Notes under the pieces: generated by a model
Databases searched by the model: none
What the model saw: only the letters and a program-made list of their open reading frames with translations
Told to the model about the DNA's origin: nothing
Assembly: GCA_963698275.1 (NCBI GenBank)
Contig: CAVOQE010000001.1
Span: 372,001-436,000 of the forward strand
Source of the DNA: Anderseniella sp963698275
GTDB lineage: Bacteria; Pseudomonadota; Alphaproteobacteria; Rhizobiales; Aestuariivirgaceae
Direction of reading: 5' to 3'
Length of the DNA stretch: 64,000 bases
Program-made: the position numbers and the translations under genes
Shown: positions 1-8,633 of the stretch, piece after piece
How positions within the stretch are numbered: position 1 is the stretch's first letter
Layout: every line of letters begins with the position of its first letter

Positions 1-1032
1 GACCGCTCCGGCATCAACCATCGGTCCAAAACAGGCATGGGTTACGTTCGTGTCCAGCAGGGCTTTCAGCAACGCGGTGGAATCGCCGTAGGCGCCGGCG
101 CCGGGATTGTCGGCGTAATCGGCAATGATGAGCGGTTTGTCCTGGCCGTCGTAAGCTGTGGCGTGAGTTGCGGCCTCTTCCACCGTCCAATAGCGGTTGA
201 GGACATTTTCACGGCTGTCCCACATGTCATCGGCAATCGCCTGGGCAAACTGAGTGTGTGCCTCGAAGTCGCCCTGACCGGTCACCAGGACAGTGGGCCC
301 GACTTCGGTGATATCAGCGCTTGCAAAACCTGCATTGATGCTTACTGCGAACACGTCATCCAAGGCTTCATAGGCGTGCGCGCTTTCGATGCGGGTAATC
401 ATGGGGCCAATATCCGTGCGCCCGCCATTGACCTCTTCCAGCATGGGTGTGCGCGCCAAAACCGTGCGCGGCGTTATCTCGCGCACCATGGTGCGGTGCA
501 GAATGTCGCCGGCCTGGCGTGCGATATGGCGCATGTCCACATGGGGATAGGTTTTGAACGACATTATGATGTCGGCCAGGTCCACCATCTGTTGTGTGAC
601 ATTGGCATGAGGATCAAGCGTAATGGCGATTGGCACTGACCGGTCGATGACCTTTCGAATGCGGCGCAGCAACTCGCCTTCGCCATCCTCGCAAAAATCC
701 GCAACCATGGCGCCATGCAGCGCGATCAGGATTCCGTCAAACTCACCATCAGAAGCCCGCCCGACGATCGGATCACAGAACCAGTTGAACGCTGCACGTT
801 TCACATAGCCGCTTGGCCCGGCTGCGACGCTCAAAACGTGCGTGATGTCCCAATCGTGGGCGCGTCCGGCATCCAGAAACCCGGCCAGTTCAGTGTTGGC
901 ACTGCCGCGTTCCTTCAATGCCGCTTCGCCGCGCAGGAAGAAGCGGTTGTGAAATGCGTCCTCGTCGGTCTGCCGCGCGCTGAAGGTGTTGGTTTCGTGC
1001 GACACTTCCGCCGTGAGAACTCTGAATGCCAT
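1..1032 (-). CDS. M81 family metallopeptidase (MlrC-like), C-terminus cut by window
   Basis: The reading frame runs minus-strand from an ATG at 1032 to the window edge without a stop, giving at least 344 residues. It matches the M81 / microcystinase-C family: an N-terminal segment with SHETNTF (residues 11-17), LHGAM (105-109), LDPHAN (139-144) and YPHVD (162-166). The Asp and His residues of the last two motifs are the family's presumed zinc ligands. Members hydrolyse linear peptides or related amides in the cytoplasm. It lies 26 bases downstream of a complete peptide ABC importer on the same strand, so a role in breaking down the imported peptide or amide is a reasonable inference; the substrate is unknown. 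Confidence 0.9.
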   Translation of the reverse strand, partial: MAFRVLTAEVSHETNTFSARQTDEDAFHNRFFLRGEAALKERGSANTELAGFLDAGRAHDWDITHVLSVAAGPSGYVKRAAFNWFCDPIVGRASDGEFDGILIALHGAMVADFCEDGEGELLRRIRKVIDRSVPIAITLDPHANVTQQMVDLADIIMSFKTYPHVDMRHIARQAGDILHRTMVREITPRTVLARTPMLEEVNGGRTDIGPMITRIESAHAYEALDDVFAVSINAGFASADITEVGPTVLVTGQGDFEAHTQFAQAIADDMWDSRENVLNRYWTVEEAATHATAYDGQDKPLIIADYADNPGAGAYGDSTALLKALLDTNVTHACFGPMVDAGAV

Positions 1033-1058
1033 TTTTGTAAACGCCGTATGTTGGAAAG

Positions 1059-2015
1059 CTAAAGCGGATGATGACAGGCAACAGGATGGCCGCCATCAGA
1101 ACTGAGAACCGGCAGATCGGTTGAACACTTGCCGGTTGCCGAAGGACAGCGCGCAGCGAATGCGCACCCGGGCGGCAGGTCAAACGGGCTTGGCACTTCA
1201 CCGGCCAGGGGCTCGATTGTACGGCGCAAGCCGGGGTCGGGGTCGAACGTGCTGTCGAGCAGTGTGCGGGTATAGGGATGACGCGCGGCTGCTTCGGTAT
1301 CCGGCAGCACCTCGACCACCCGTCCGAGATACATAACCAGAACTTCGTCACAGAAATACTTCACCAGAGACAAATCGTGCGAGATGAAAATATAGGTCAG
1401 GTTCAACTCGTCGCGAAGTCTTTCCAGCAAGCTGATGATCTGTGCCTGGACGGATACGTCGAGAGATGCGGTCGGCTCATCCAGCACCAGCAGGGCGGGA
1501 TTAAGCGCCAGTGCGCGGGCAATCCCGACCCGCTGCTTCTGGCCACCGGACAGTTGATGCGGATAGGAGCTGGCGAGGTGTTCGCTCAATCCCACCATGT
1601 CCAGAAGCTCCGCAGTCTTTGTGTCTTTTTCTTTTGCAGTGTGGCGATGCCCCTGGATATCGAACGGTTCTGTGACCGCGTCGCGGATCGTATAGCGCGG
1701 ATCGATGGCCGAATAAGGATCCTGGAAAACCATCTGCATGCGCGCCCGCAAAGCGCGCATCGGCTTGGGTTTCTGCGCCAGAAGATCAAGGTCTTCAAAC
1801 TGAACGCTGCCGCTTGTCGGCTCGATCAAACGCAGGATGAGCCTCGCGAGGGTGGACTTGCCGCATCCCGATTCGCCAACAACGCCGACAACCCGCCCGA
1901 CACTGACTGAAAACGAGACATCATTGACAGCGTGCATGGATCGAACCGCACGGAACGGCCCGCCACCCGAGATGAACTTTTTGGAGAGGTTCGCGACCTC
2001 CAGGAGTGTGGTCAT
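1059..2015 (-). CDS. Peptide ABC transporter ATP-binding protein (DppF/OppF type)
   Basis: 318-residue ATPase subunit of a dipeptide/oligopeptide-type importer. Walker A GESGCGKS is at residues 47-54, followed by a Q-loop (MVFQDPYSAIDP), the signature LSGGQKQR and Walker B LLVLDEPTASLD. The C-terminal tail has the cysteine pattern typical of the oligopeptide ABC subfamily (GCAFAARCP...C...ACHHP). The ATG at 2015 is preferred to a longer frame because it overlaps the stop of the upstream ATPase gene by four bases (ATGA), a translational-coupling arrangement. It is the last transporter gene before the M81 peptidase. Confidence 0.94.
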   Translation of the reverse strand: MTTLLEVANLSKKFISGGGPFRAVRSMHAVNDVSFSVSVGRVVGVVGESGCGKSTLARLILRLIEPTSGSVQFEDLDLLAQKPKPMRALRARMQMVFQDPYSAIDPRYTIRDAVTEPFDIQGHRHTAKEKDTKTAELLDMVGLSEHLASSYPHQLSGGQKQRVGIARALALNPALLVLDEPTASLDVSVQAQIISLLERLRDELNLTYIFISHDLSLVKYFCDEVLVMYLGRVVEVLPDTEAAARHPYTRTLLDSTFDPDPGLRRTIEPLAGEVPSPFDLPPGCAFAARCPSATGKCSTDLPVLSSDGGHPVACHHPL

Positions 2016-2971
2016 TGTGCTGTTCCCAAAGCAAAGTGACAGGCGGCAGCACGGCTGCCGGCGGTTTCGAAAACCGGCACGGTTTCCTTGCAGATATCCT
2101 CGGCCAGCGCGCAACGCGGATGAAACCGGCAGCCGGAAGGATACTGCGCAACACCCGGCACCGTGCCTTCAATGCCCTTAAGGCGCACTGTTTCCGACAG
2201 CCCATGCGGGATGCAGCCAATCAGGGCCTTGGTGTAGGGGTGGCTTGGACTGTTGAAGATGTCGTGGACGCCGCCACGCTCAATCGCCGTGCCGGCATAC
2301 ATGACCATGACCTTGTCGCAGGTCTGCGCCACCACGCTCATGTCATGGGTGATCAGCACCAGGCTCAGATTGCGCTGTTTGACCAGGTCGCCGAGCAGTC
2401 TGATGATCTGCGCCTGAACGGTTACATCCAGCGCCGTTGTCGGCTCGTCGGCAATCAGCAGGTCCGGGTCGGCTGCCAGCGCCATCGCAATGACAATACG
2501 CTGCTTCATGCCGCCCGACATCTGGTGCGGATACAGATGGTAGATCGATGCCGGCTCGGGAATGCGCAGATCGCCGAGCAGCTCGATGGTGCGTGCTTTT
2601 GCCTGGGCCTTGTCGTGGTCAAGGTGAAGCCGGGAGACGTCGTCGACCTGCGGGCCGATTTTCTTGAGCGGGTCGAGCGAGGTCATCGGGTTCTGGGTAA
2701 TCAGGCCAATACGCCCGCCGCGCAGTTTGCGATATTGGTTTTCGGAGATACTGGTCAGCTCGATCCCGTCGAACTCAATCGTGCCATGGTCAACCTGGCC
2801 GCCGATCAGCGGCAGCAGGCCCATGACGCTCATTGCGGTCAGCGACTTGCCTGAACCGGACTCGCCCACAATGCCGATGATCTCGCCCCGCTCCAGTTCG
2901 AACGACACGCCGGACAGGGGAGAGATGTTTGCAATGGAAACGCCGAGGTCCTGGACACGAAGCATGCTCAT
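2012..2971 (-). CDS. Peptide ABC transporter ATP-binding protein (DppD/OppD type)
   Basis: 319-residue ATPase, partner of the 1059-2015 subunit. Walker A GESGSGKS lies near residues 36-43, the signature is MSGGMKQR and Walker B is LLIADEPTTALD. A C-terminal RFHPRCALAEDIC segment belongs to the oligopeptide-transporter extension. It overlaps the preceding permease gene and the following ATPase gene by four bases each, so the five importer genes form one translationally coupled operon. The two ATPases would power uptake of a peptide-like solute through the permease pair. Confidence 0.94.
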   Translation of the reverse strand: MSMLRVQDLGVSIANISPLSGVSFELERGEIIGIVGESGSGKSLTAMSVMGLLPLIGGQVDHGTIEFDGIELTSISENQYRKLRGGRIGLITQNPMTSLDPLKKIGPQVDDVSRLHLDHDKAQAKARTIELLGDLRIPEPASIYHLYPHQMSGGMKQRIVIAMALAADPDLLIADEPTTALDVTVQAQIIRLLGDLVKQRNLSLVLITHDMSVVAQTCDKVMVMYAGTAIERGGVHDIFNSPSHPYTKALIGCIPHGLSETVRLKGIEGTVPGVAQYPSGCRFHPRCALAEDICKETVPVFETAGSRAAACHFALGTAQ

Positions 2972-3831
2972 GAGCGCACCCGATCGCGAATATCAAGCGC
3001 GCGAACCAGTTCGTCACCGAACAGATTGACCGCGATCACAGTGATGGCAACTGCAACGCCGGGATAGATGATCACCCAGGGGGCAATGAACAATTGTGCC
3101 GTGCCGCTGCTCATCATGGCGCCCCAGCTTGGCGTTGGCGGTTGCGCACCGAGGCCAAAGAACCCCAGTGTCGCTTCGAGTACAATGCCGTCACCAACAG
3201 CCAGCATGCCCACCACGATTACCGGGGCCAGGGCATTTGGCAGCAGATGCCGCAATACGACATGGGCCGGGGTTGCGCCCAGATTGATTGTGGCTTCCAC
3301 AAAGGTTTCGTTCTTGAGGCGGACAATCTGTGCCCGGGTCAGCCGTGTGAATTGTGCAAGATAGGCGATTGCGATGGCAAAAGTCGTGCTGGTCAGGCCA
3401 GGGCCTATGATTGCCACGAAAATCAGTGCGATCAGGATATCGGGAAACGACCAGGTAAGATCGACGACGGTCATGACGATACGCTCAAACATGCCACCGA
3501 AGTAACCGGCGGCAGCGCCGAGCAACATGCCGACACTGACGGAAATCCCGATGGCCGTGGCGCTGACCGACAGGGAGGTGCGGGCGCCATATACAACGCG
3601 GGAAAACACATCACGGCCAAATTCGTCGGTGCCCATGATGTGCGGCCAGCCGGGTGCGGCATTGGCGTTGGCAAGGTTTTGCGTCGCCACATCAAACGGC
3701 GTGATCCATGGTGCGAAGAACGCTACCAGCAAGAGCAGGATCAGAAAACCGCCGGCGATCATGCCTATGGCCGATGAGAATGCACGCAACGCTGCAAAAC
3801 CGGAAAGCCTGTTCAAAATTGCAGATGTCAT
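2968..3831 (-). CDS. Peptide ABC transporter permease (DppC/OppC type)
   Basis: 287-residue inner-membrane permease. A cytoplasmic N-terminus and first membrane helix (about 20-45) are followed by the periplasmic segment with the family motif HIMGTDEFGRDVFSR. Further helices flank the EAA loop (EATINLGATPAHVVLRHLLPN), which contacts the ATPases. Its start overlaps the stop of the DppB-type gene by four bases and its stop overlaps the start of the DppD-type gene. Substrate specificity cannot be read from the sequence. Confidence 0.93.
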   Translation of the reverse strand: MTSAILNRLSGFAALRAFSSAIGMIAGGFLILLLLVAFFAPWITPFDVATQNLANANAAPGWPHIMGTDEFGRDVFSRVVYGARTSLSVSATAIGISVSVGMLLGAAAGYFGGMFERIVMTVVDLTWSFPDILIALIFVAIIGPGLTSTTFAIAIAYLAQFTRLTRAQIVRLKNETFVEATINLGATPAHVVLRHLLPNALAPVIVVGMLAVGDGIVLEATLGFFGLGAQPPTPSWGAMMSSGTAQLFIAPWVIIYPGVAVAITVIAVNLFGDELVRALDIRDRVRS

Positions 3832-4757
3832 TTTGTGGCCTCGCGAATACGTGGATCCATGGCGGCTTGCGCGATGTCCCCGATAAGAGTTCCAATCATG
3901 ACGGCCAGGGCCAGCATCAAAAGGCTGCCCTGAACAACCGGATAGTCTCGCTGTCCCAGCGCACGGATAAGCAGGCTGCCCAGACCCGGCCGGCCAAATA
4001 CAAACTCAACCGTGACCGCACCCCCCAAAATCCAGCCAATGCGCAATGCAAGAATGGTCACCACCGGCAAAAGCGCATGGGGGATGAGATGCCTGAACAA
4101 GATCGCGGTTCGCGACAGGCCCTTGGCATGCAGCAGGGTGATGAAATCCTGCTTGCCAACCTCCAGCAGTGCAACGCGTGTGACGCGGGCGACAAGTGCA
4201 ATGCCGCCAAAGCCGATGGTCAGGACAGGCAGAACAAGAGCTGTCCAGTCGCGGGCGCCCGATACGGGAAACCAGCCAAGATTTACGGCGAACAGGAGGA
4301 TCATCAGCAGCGCAAGCCAGAAACCGGGCACCGTTGAGCCCAGCAGGATAAAGCCCTTGACCAGTTGTTCGCCCCAGGTATTGCGCGATGCCCAGGCAAC
4401 GATGCCCAGAATGATGCCGACGATGGAGGAGAACAGAAAAGCCAGCCCGCCCAGTTGCAAACTGTAGGGAAGGTTTTGCGCAATCAGATCGGCGACCGGG
4501 CGGCGCAGCACAATGGCCTGGCCGAAATCACCGGTCATGATCTGGCCGATCCAGAGAAAGTACTGAGCGATCAGTGACCGGTCCAGACCATATTTGGCGG
4601 TCAGGGCGATGCGGTCTTCCGGCGATGACCCGACACGAATGAGATTGTCGATCGGGTCACCGGGTAACAGATGGACGATCAGGAAAATGACGACCGATAT
4701 GGCGAGAGAGACCGGAATGATCATCAATAATCGCTGTAAGGAATATTTCAAGATCAT
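3828..4757 (-). CDS. Peptide ABC transporter permease (DppB/OppB type)
   Basis: 309-residue inner-membrane permease. The N-terminus has the conserved YSLQRLL...VFLIVHLLPGDP pattern of DppB/OppB proteins, then about five more hydrophobic helices and an EAA-type loop near LLHAKGLSRTAILFRHLIPHALLP. The ATG at 4757 has a ribosome-binding site (GGGAG, six bases upstream). It lies 46 bases after the binding-protein gene and overlaps the next permease by four bases. Confidence 0.93.
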   Translation of the reverse strand: MILKYSLQRLLMIIPVSLAISVVIFLIVHLLPGDPIDNLIRVGSSPEDRIALTAKYGLDRSLIAQYFLWIGQIMTGDFGQAIVLRRPVADLIAQNLPYSLQLGGLAFLFSSIVGIILGIVAWASRNTWGEQLVKGFILLGSTVPGFWLALLMILLFAVNLGWFPVSGARDWTALVLPVLTIGFGGIALVARVTRVALLEVGKQDFITLLHAKGLSRTAILFRHLIPHALLPVVTILALRIGWILGGAVTVEFVFGRPGLGSLLIRALGQRDYPVVQGSLLMLALAVMIGTLIGDIAQAAMDPRIREATK

Positions 4758-4803
4758 GTCCGGCTCCCGGAATTATCCGCTTGGTCGCAAGGTGCTTTTG
4801 TCC

Positions 4804-6393
4804 CTATTTCACCACGTCGATATCAACGAAAGTCTGTGAGCGGAAACGTGGTCCGCGCACTTTTTCCGGCACTGTCACTGTGTCTTTGTTGAAGGCGATG
4901 TTTTGTGCAGGCTGATACAGGGGTACGAACAAATGGCTGGACAAGATATGCTCGTGATAGGCCTTGAAATTGGCGACCCGTTCAGCCGACGTGGTTGACT
5001 TGGTCATTGCCGTGTCCTTGAGCATCTCGGATTTCTCATCTGTCCACATGGACACGTTGGGATAGCCGACACGGGTGCCGGAAAAGAACCATTCCAGAAT
5101 GTCCGCATTGTTCCAGTCATAACTGCGAACGGCCAATTGATGAGCGTTCTTCTTGTATTCGTCGCGGATCGTGCTGGAGTCAAAAACGGTGATTACCGCA
5201 TCCATGCCAACATCCTTAAGCTGTGCCTGGACAACCTGCGTCAGCCGTTTCAGGTCAGAATCGTTCTGGGTGAACAACTTGACCTGCAGCGGCGCTCCAT
5301 CTTTCATGCGTACGCCGCCATCGCCCATTGCCCATCCGGCCTCGTCAAGCAGTGCATTTGCCTTGGCGGAGTCAAAGCTGACAAGCAGCTCCTTTTTCAC
5401 ATCGCCTGCCGGCAGAGTGTCGATCAGGAAGTGGTTGGCTTCAGAGCCGACACCCTTGTAGACATTTTCCAGAATGGATTTCTGGTTGACTGCCAGTGCC
5501 GTGGCCTGACGCACCTTGATATCGTCAAACGGTGCTGAAGTGGTGTTGATCGGCATATAGCTGATGCCGGTACCTGCCATGGTGATGACACCGACATTTT
5601 TTTCTGCTTTCAAAATCGACAGAAAGTCGGTTGGCACGCCCAAAAGCAGATCAATGCCACCGGTCTTCAACTCCAGAAAGGCAGTGGACTGGTCGGGGAT
5701 TTCCCGGAACGTGACCGATTCCAGATGTGCAGCGCCCTGATTGGACGACAAGTCCGACGCCCACGCATAGTCATCGTTTCGGGTAACAACTGTTTCAAGG
5801 CCAATTTCAAAGCTGGTGAGCTTGAACGGACCCGTACCGATTGCAGTAGTAACACCGTATTCCTCACCAAGGCTGTCATATGATTTCTGGCCTGGAACGC
5901 CCATGAAAGTGCTGGCGAGATTGTAGAGCAGGTTTGGCTCCGGCCGTTCCATGACGAATTTTACGGTCAGCGGATCAATGACTTCGACGCTCTTGATGGC
6001 GGCGACCAGAAAGGCGTTCTCGGTGTCTTTGAAGTCGGGAATCCATGAGGCGATGGTGTCTGCGTTGAACACTTCGCCGTCGTGGAACTTGACGCCATCG
6101 CGCAATTTGAAGGTCCAGGACATGCCGTCCGGGCTCTCGGTCCAGGACGTCGCAAGATGGGGATGGAATGACTGGTCGGCATCCTGCTCGACAAGGCGGT
6201 CATAAATCAGGGAAGTTGCCGTGTTCAGCTTGCTCGAACGGATCGGGTCATAAGACGTCGCCCCAAGCTCTCCGGATGGAAGGGCTACCGTCGCCGTGCC
6301 GGCCATGGCAATGGATGAAAACCCCAAAGCGACGATACCGGCCGATAGTAGTGCTGATGAGGATAAGAGGCGTAGTTTCTTCAGATGTCGCAT
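4804..6393 (-). CDS. ABC transporter solute-binding protein, family 5
   Basis: 529-residue periplasmic binding protein. A Sec signal peptide is visible (basic MRHLKKLR, hydrophobic core, cleavage after about residue 31 at AMA). Domain features of family 5 follow: SYDPIRSSKLNTATSLIYDRLVE near the N-terminus and DGMSWTFKLRDGVKFHDGEVFNADTI about 70 residues later. An AAGGAAT ribosome-binding site precedes the ATG. It is the first gene of the importer operon and lies directly downstream of the RpiR regulator. The family binds di/oligopeptides, nickel, glutathione or related compounds; the ligand is not predictable here. Confidence 0.94.
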   Translation of the reverse strand: MRHLKKLRLLSSSALLSAGIVALGFSSIAMAGTATVALPSGELGATSYDPIRSSKLNTATSLIYDRLVEQDADQSFHPHLATSWTESPDGMSWTFKLRDGVKFHDGEVFNADTIASWIPDFKDTENAFLVAAIKSVEVIDPLTVKFVMERPEPNLLYNLASTFMGVPGQKSYDSLGEEYGVTTAIGTGPFKLTSFEIGLETVVTRNDDYAWASDLSSNQGAAHLESVTFREIPDQSTAFLELKTGGIDLLLGVPTDFLSILKAEKNVGVITMAGTGISYMPINTTSAPFDDIKVRQATALAVNQKSILENVYKGVGSEANHFLIDTLPAGDVKKELLVSFDSAKANALLDEAGWAMGDGGVRMKDGAPLQVKLFTQNDSDLKRLTQVVQAQLKDVGMDAVITVFDSSTIRDEYKKNAHQLAVRSYDWNNADILEWFFSGTRVGYPNVSMWTDEKSEMLKDTAMTKSTTSAERVANFKAYHEHILSSHLFVPLYQPAQNIAFNKDTVTVPEKVRGPRFRSQTFVDIDVVK

Positions 6394-6437
6394 TACAATA
6401 TTCCTTATAGTTATGTTTTTTGGGATATGCTTAGCGT

Positions 6438-7343
6438 CTAAGAATTGCCTCCTGAAGACGGACCTGCCGGGTCGCCGACATAGCCTGTGTATCGGCTGTA
6501 GAGCCTGGAGACTTCATTCATGCGGTGTTCGACTTTGGGGCCGAGTTCCATGAACACGCCGTTGACCAGCAGGTTTGCAAGGCTTGCCATTTGGGCAGTC
6601 GACTCCCAAAACAGATTGAATTCCGTCGGTACGACAAACATCTCGTCAACGAGATCGTGAGCCCAGTCGCAGAACCCATCGGTGACCAGTGTTGTCGAGA
6701 TTCCCAGCGACTTTGCATCCTGTGCCAGAATGCGGGCCATCCGGGAATATCGCCGCGCCTCAAAAACAACCAGGCAAGAACCGGCGTTCTCCGGCATCAG
6801 AACGTCGGAAAAATTGCCGCTGGCCAGATCTACAAGATGCACGCGTTCACGCACATACTGCAACTGATTGACAAAAATCTGGGCCATGCCGCGTTCGGTC
6901 TGGAAACCGGTCGCGAACACGCAAGGGGCTGATGCCAGCCGCTTGACCGCGCGCGCCCATTCCGGCGTATGCGCCAGTTCATAAACCTGCACCAGCGCGG
7001 CCATTTCCAGCTCAAGACCGCGAGCAAGGGGATCTTCTCCTGCTTTGGCACGTTGCTGAAACTCCTGCAGGCGGTCGCTGATCAGCCATGGCTTGTCACC
7101 GATATCCTGCTTGAGATGATCCTTGAGGTCCTTGAAGCTCTTGTAGCCGATTGACCGACAGAACCGACCGACAGTGGGCTCACTCACGCTTACCTTGACT
7201 GCAATACTGGCGGCGGTTTCAAAGGCAACTGTATTGATGTGGGCGAGCATATAGCTGGCGATGGCACGGTCAGCTTTTGATCCGTCCGCAATGCACATTG
7301 CCAATCGTTGACGGACGGAATTTTCCACCGGCAGCACTCCCAC
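6438..7343 (-). CDS. MurR/RpiR family transcriptional regulator
   Basis: About 300-residue regulator. The N-terminal RpiR-type helix-turn-helix spans about residues 10-80 (KADRAIASYMLAHINTVAFE, then VSEPTVGRFCRSIGYKSFKDLK). A C-terminal SIS sugar-phosphate-like domain covers about 125-270. The open frame begins with GTG at 7343. A GTG at 7328 preceded by GGAG with eight-base spacing is an alternative, so the exact start is uncertain. It is co-directional with and just upstream of the peptide importer operon, so it probably controls that operon; the SIS ligand is unknown. Confidence 0.9.
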   Translation of the reverse strand: MGVLPVENSVRQRLAMCIADGSKADRAIASYMLAHINTVAFETAASIAVKVSVSEPTVGRFCRSIGYKSFKDLKDHLKQDIGDKPWLISDRLQEFQQRAKAGEDPLARGLELEMAALVQVYELAHTPEWARAVKRLASAPCVFATGFQTERGMAQIFVNQLQYVRERVHLVDLASGNFSDVLMPENAGSCLVVFEARRYSRMARILAQDAKSLGISTTLVTDGFCDWAHDLVDEMFVVPTEFNLFWESTAQMASLANLLVNGVFMELGPKVEHRMNEVSRLYSRYTGYVGDPAGPSSGGNS

Positions 7344-7356
7344 GCTTGCTTTTCAG

Positions 7357-7374
7357 TTACGTAATAAAACTTAC
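7357..7374. promoter_or_regulatory. Palindromic site upstream of the RpiR gene (candidate operator)
   Basis: Two overlapping symmetrical elements lie just upstream of the regulator start: TTACGTAA at 7357-7364 and GTAA-N6-TTAC at 7361-7374. RpiR-family proteins often bind AT-rich inverted repeats near their own promoters, so this is a candidate autoregulatory operator. No second copy was recognised in the short gap before the binding-protein gene. Confidence 0.4.
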
Positions 7375-7441
7375 ATAGTGTCAACGGATTTGTTTTTTAT
7401 TTCATTTTCAACTGATATGTGATTGGTTGCGAAGGTGTTCT

Positions 7442-7579
7442 TGCATTGAACCAGGTTTGATCAATGCCAATGGAAAGCATCGAAACAAGATTTATGATTA
7501 CCTGATCATCGGTGCCGGCATATGGGGTGCCGCGGCGGTCCGGGAATTGTGCGATCACGGAACCACCGCCATCAACTGA
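7442..7579 (+). pseudogene. Remnant of a FAD-dependent oxidoreductase N-terminus
   Basis: A short open frame ends at a TGA at 7577-7579. It encodes KIYDYLIIGAGIWGAAAVREL followed by CDHGTTAIN, which is a textbook Rossmann dinucleotide-binding start (beta strand, G-x-G-x-x-G, helix) as found at the very N-terminus of GMC or DAO-type oxidoreductases. The rest of the enzyme is absent: after the stop the next gene, on the other strand, ends at 7602. No good ATG or ribosome-binding site was found. It is best read as the left-over 5' end of a deleted gene. Confidence 0.55.
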
Positions 7580-7601
7580 TCCAATTTAACCTCATGTCGC
7601 T

Positions 7602-8324
7602 CTAGGCGGCCAGATCCTTCACCAGATATCCGACACCATAGGCAAGACCGGACGCCGCCAGACCGATCACCAGCGTCTCAAGGCCGGAATGCCACCACTT
7701 TGCCAGCGACCATTTGCTCTTGATGGTACCGATCAGGAAAAACGCCACAAGTGTCATGGCGAGCGCGATGACAAGGGCATCAGCAAGTCCGAGCAGAAAA
7801 GGCGCCAGTGGAATTGCACCAAACAGGACGAATGACGCCAGGGTGGCGAGACCTGATTTCAGGGGCGAGCGCAGATTGGTAGACAGGCCGTACTCATCGA
7901 CCAGCATGGTGTTGATCCAGGTTTCTTCACTGGATGTCACCGCCTTGACGGCATCATCCAGCGCGGCTCCTTCAAGACCCTTGCCCCGCAGGATCTGTCT
8001 GATCTCTTCACGTTCGCCGTCAGGCTCCTGCCTGATGTGGCGCCTTTCGATTTCGCGGTAGCGGGCCAGTTCGTCAACCTCGGTCTTGGTGCCTGTGTAA
8101 TTGCTTGCCGCCATCGAGAAACCGTCGGCCAGCAAATTGGCGAGGCCGAGAATCAGAATGATGTTGGCCGGCAAGCCGGCGCCCACGACACCTGCAACAA
8201 TGGCAAATGTAGTAATGGCCCCGTCAATACCGCCATAGACCCAGTCGCGCAGGTAGTTGGGCCGGTTCTCACTAGCCAGCCTGGTTCTGATGCCTTCAAT
8301 GCTGTGATCGTGTTCAAGTTGCAT
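7602..8324 (-). CDS. VIT1/CCC1 family iron/manganese transporter
   Basis: 240-residue membrane protein with the VIT/CCC1 signature: an N-terminal stretch WVYGGIDGAITTFAIVAGVVGAGL, then GLANLLADGFSMAASNYTGTKTE, followed by a charged cytoplasmic region with many Glu residues (about 75-130) that in this family binds metal. Three hydrophobic helices follow. These proteins move Fe(II) or Mn(II) out of the cytoplasm. The ATG at 8324 fits family N-termini better than the longer frame from 8405. A perfect FNR-type box lies 68-81 bases upstream, suggesting low-oxygen control. Confidence 0.88.
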   Translation of the reverse strand: MQLEHDHSIEGIRTRLASENRPNYLRDWVYGGIDGAITTFAIVAGVVGAGLPANIILILGLANLLADGFSMAASNYTGTKTEVDELARYREIERRHIRQEPDGEREEIRQILRGKGLEGAALDDAVKAVTSSEETWINTMLVDEYGLSTNLRSPLKSGLATLASFVLFGAIPLAPFLLGLADALVIALAMTLVAFFLIGTIKSKWSLAKWWHSGLETLVIGLAASGLAYGVGYLVKDLAA

Positions 8325-8391
8325 GGCCGTGGTTCCGGGAGTTGGGTGTTTGTCATGCTCCCGACAGTGCGGCACTGGTCTGCAATACTCC

Positions 8392-8405
8392 TTGACCCAC
8401 ATCAA
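8392..8405. promoter_or_regulatory. FNR/Dnr-type box upstream of the VIT1 gene
   Basis: TTGACCCACATCAA matches the TTGAY-N4-RTCAA palindrome recognised by FNR/Dnr-like regulators. It sits in the 309-base gap 8325-8633 between the VIT1 gene (minus) and the tetraheme cytochrome gene (plus), 68 bases from the VIT1 start and 229 from the cytochrome start, so it more likely serves VIT1. Nothing else was recognised in this gap. Confidence 0.7.
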
Positions 8406-8633
8406 GAGGTCGCCGAGACACTGCCTGTGCGGACCATTGAAGAGGGAGGTCTTGGCCCGACGCCACGCGGGCGCGCGCGTTGGACGGTGGTCTGATCGCT
8501 ATGTCGTTTTTGAGTCAATTTGACGCCATAATACCTGAATAGCCTGCAGCGGGTCGCGGTGGTCCGGCGCGTGGTTTTGATCCAGTCAAAACCTGAAGCG
8601 CTCCGGCAAGAGTAAATTTCGGGGTTTCATTAC

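Noticed and set aside
2006..2854. Plus-strand open frame opposite the DppD-type gene
   Set aside because: Shadow of a confident ATPase gene; no domain features.
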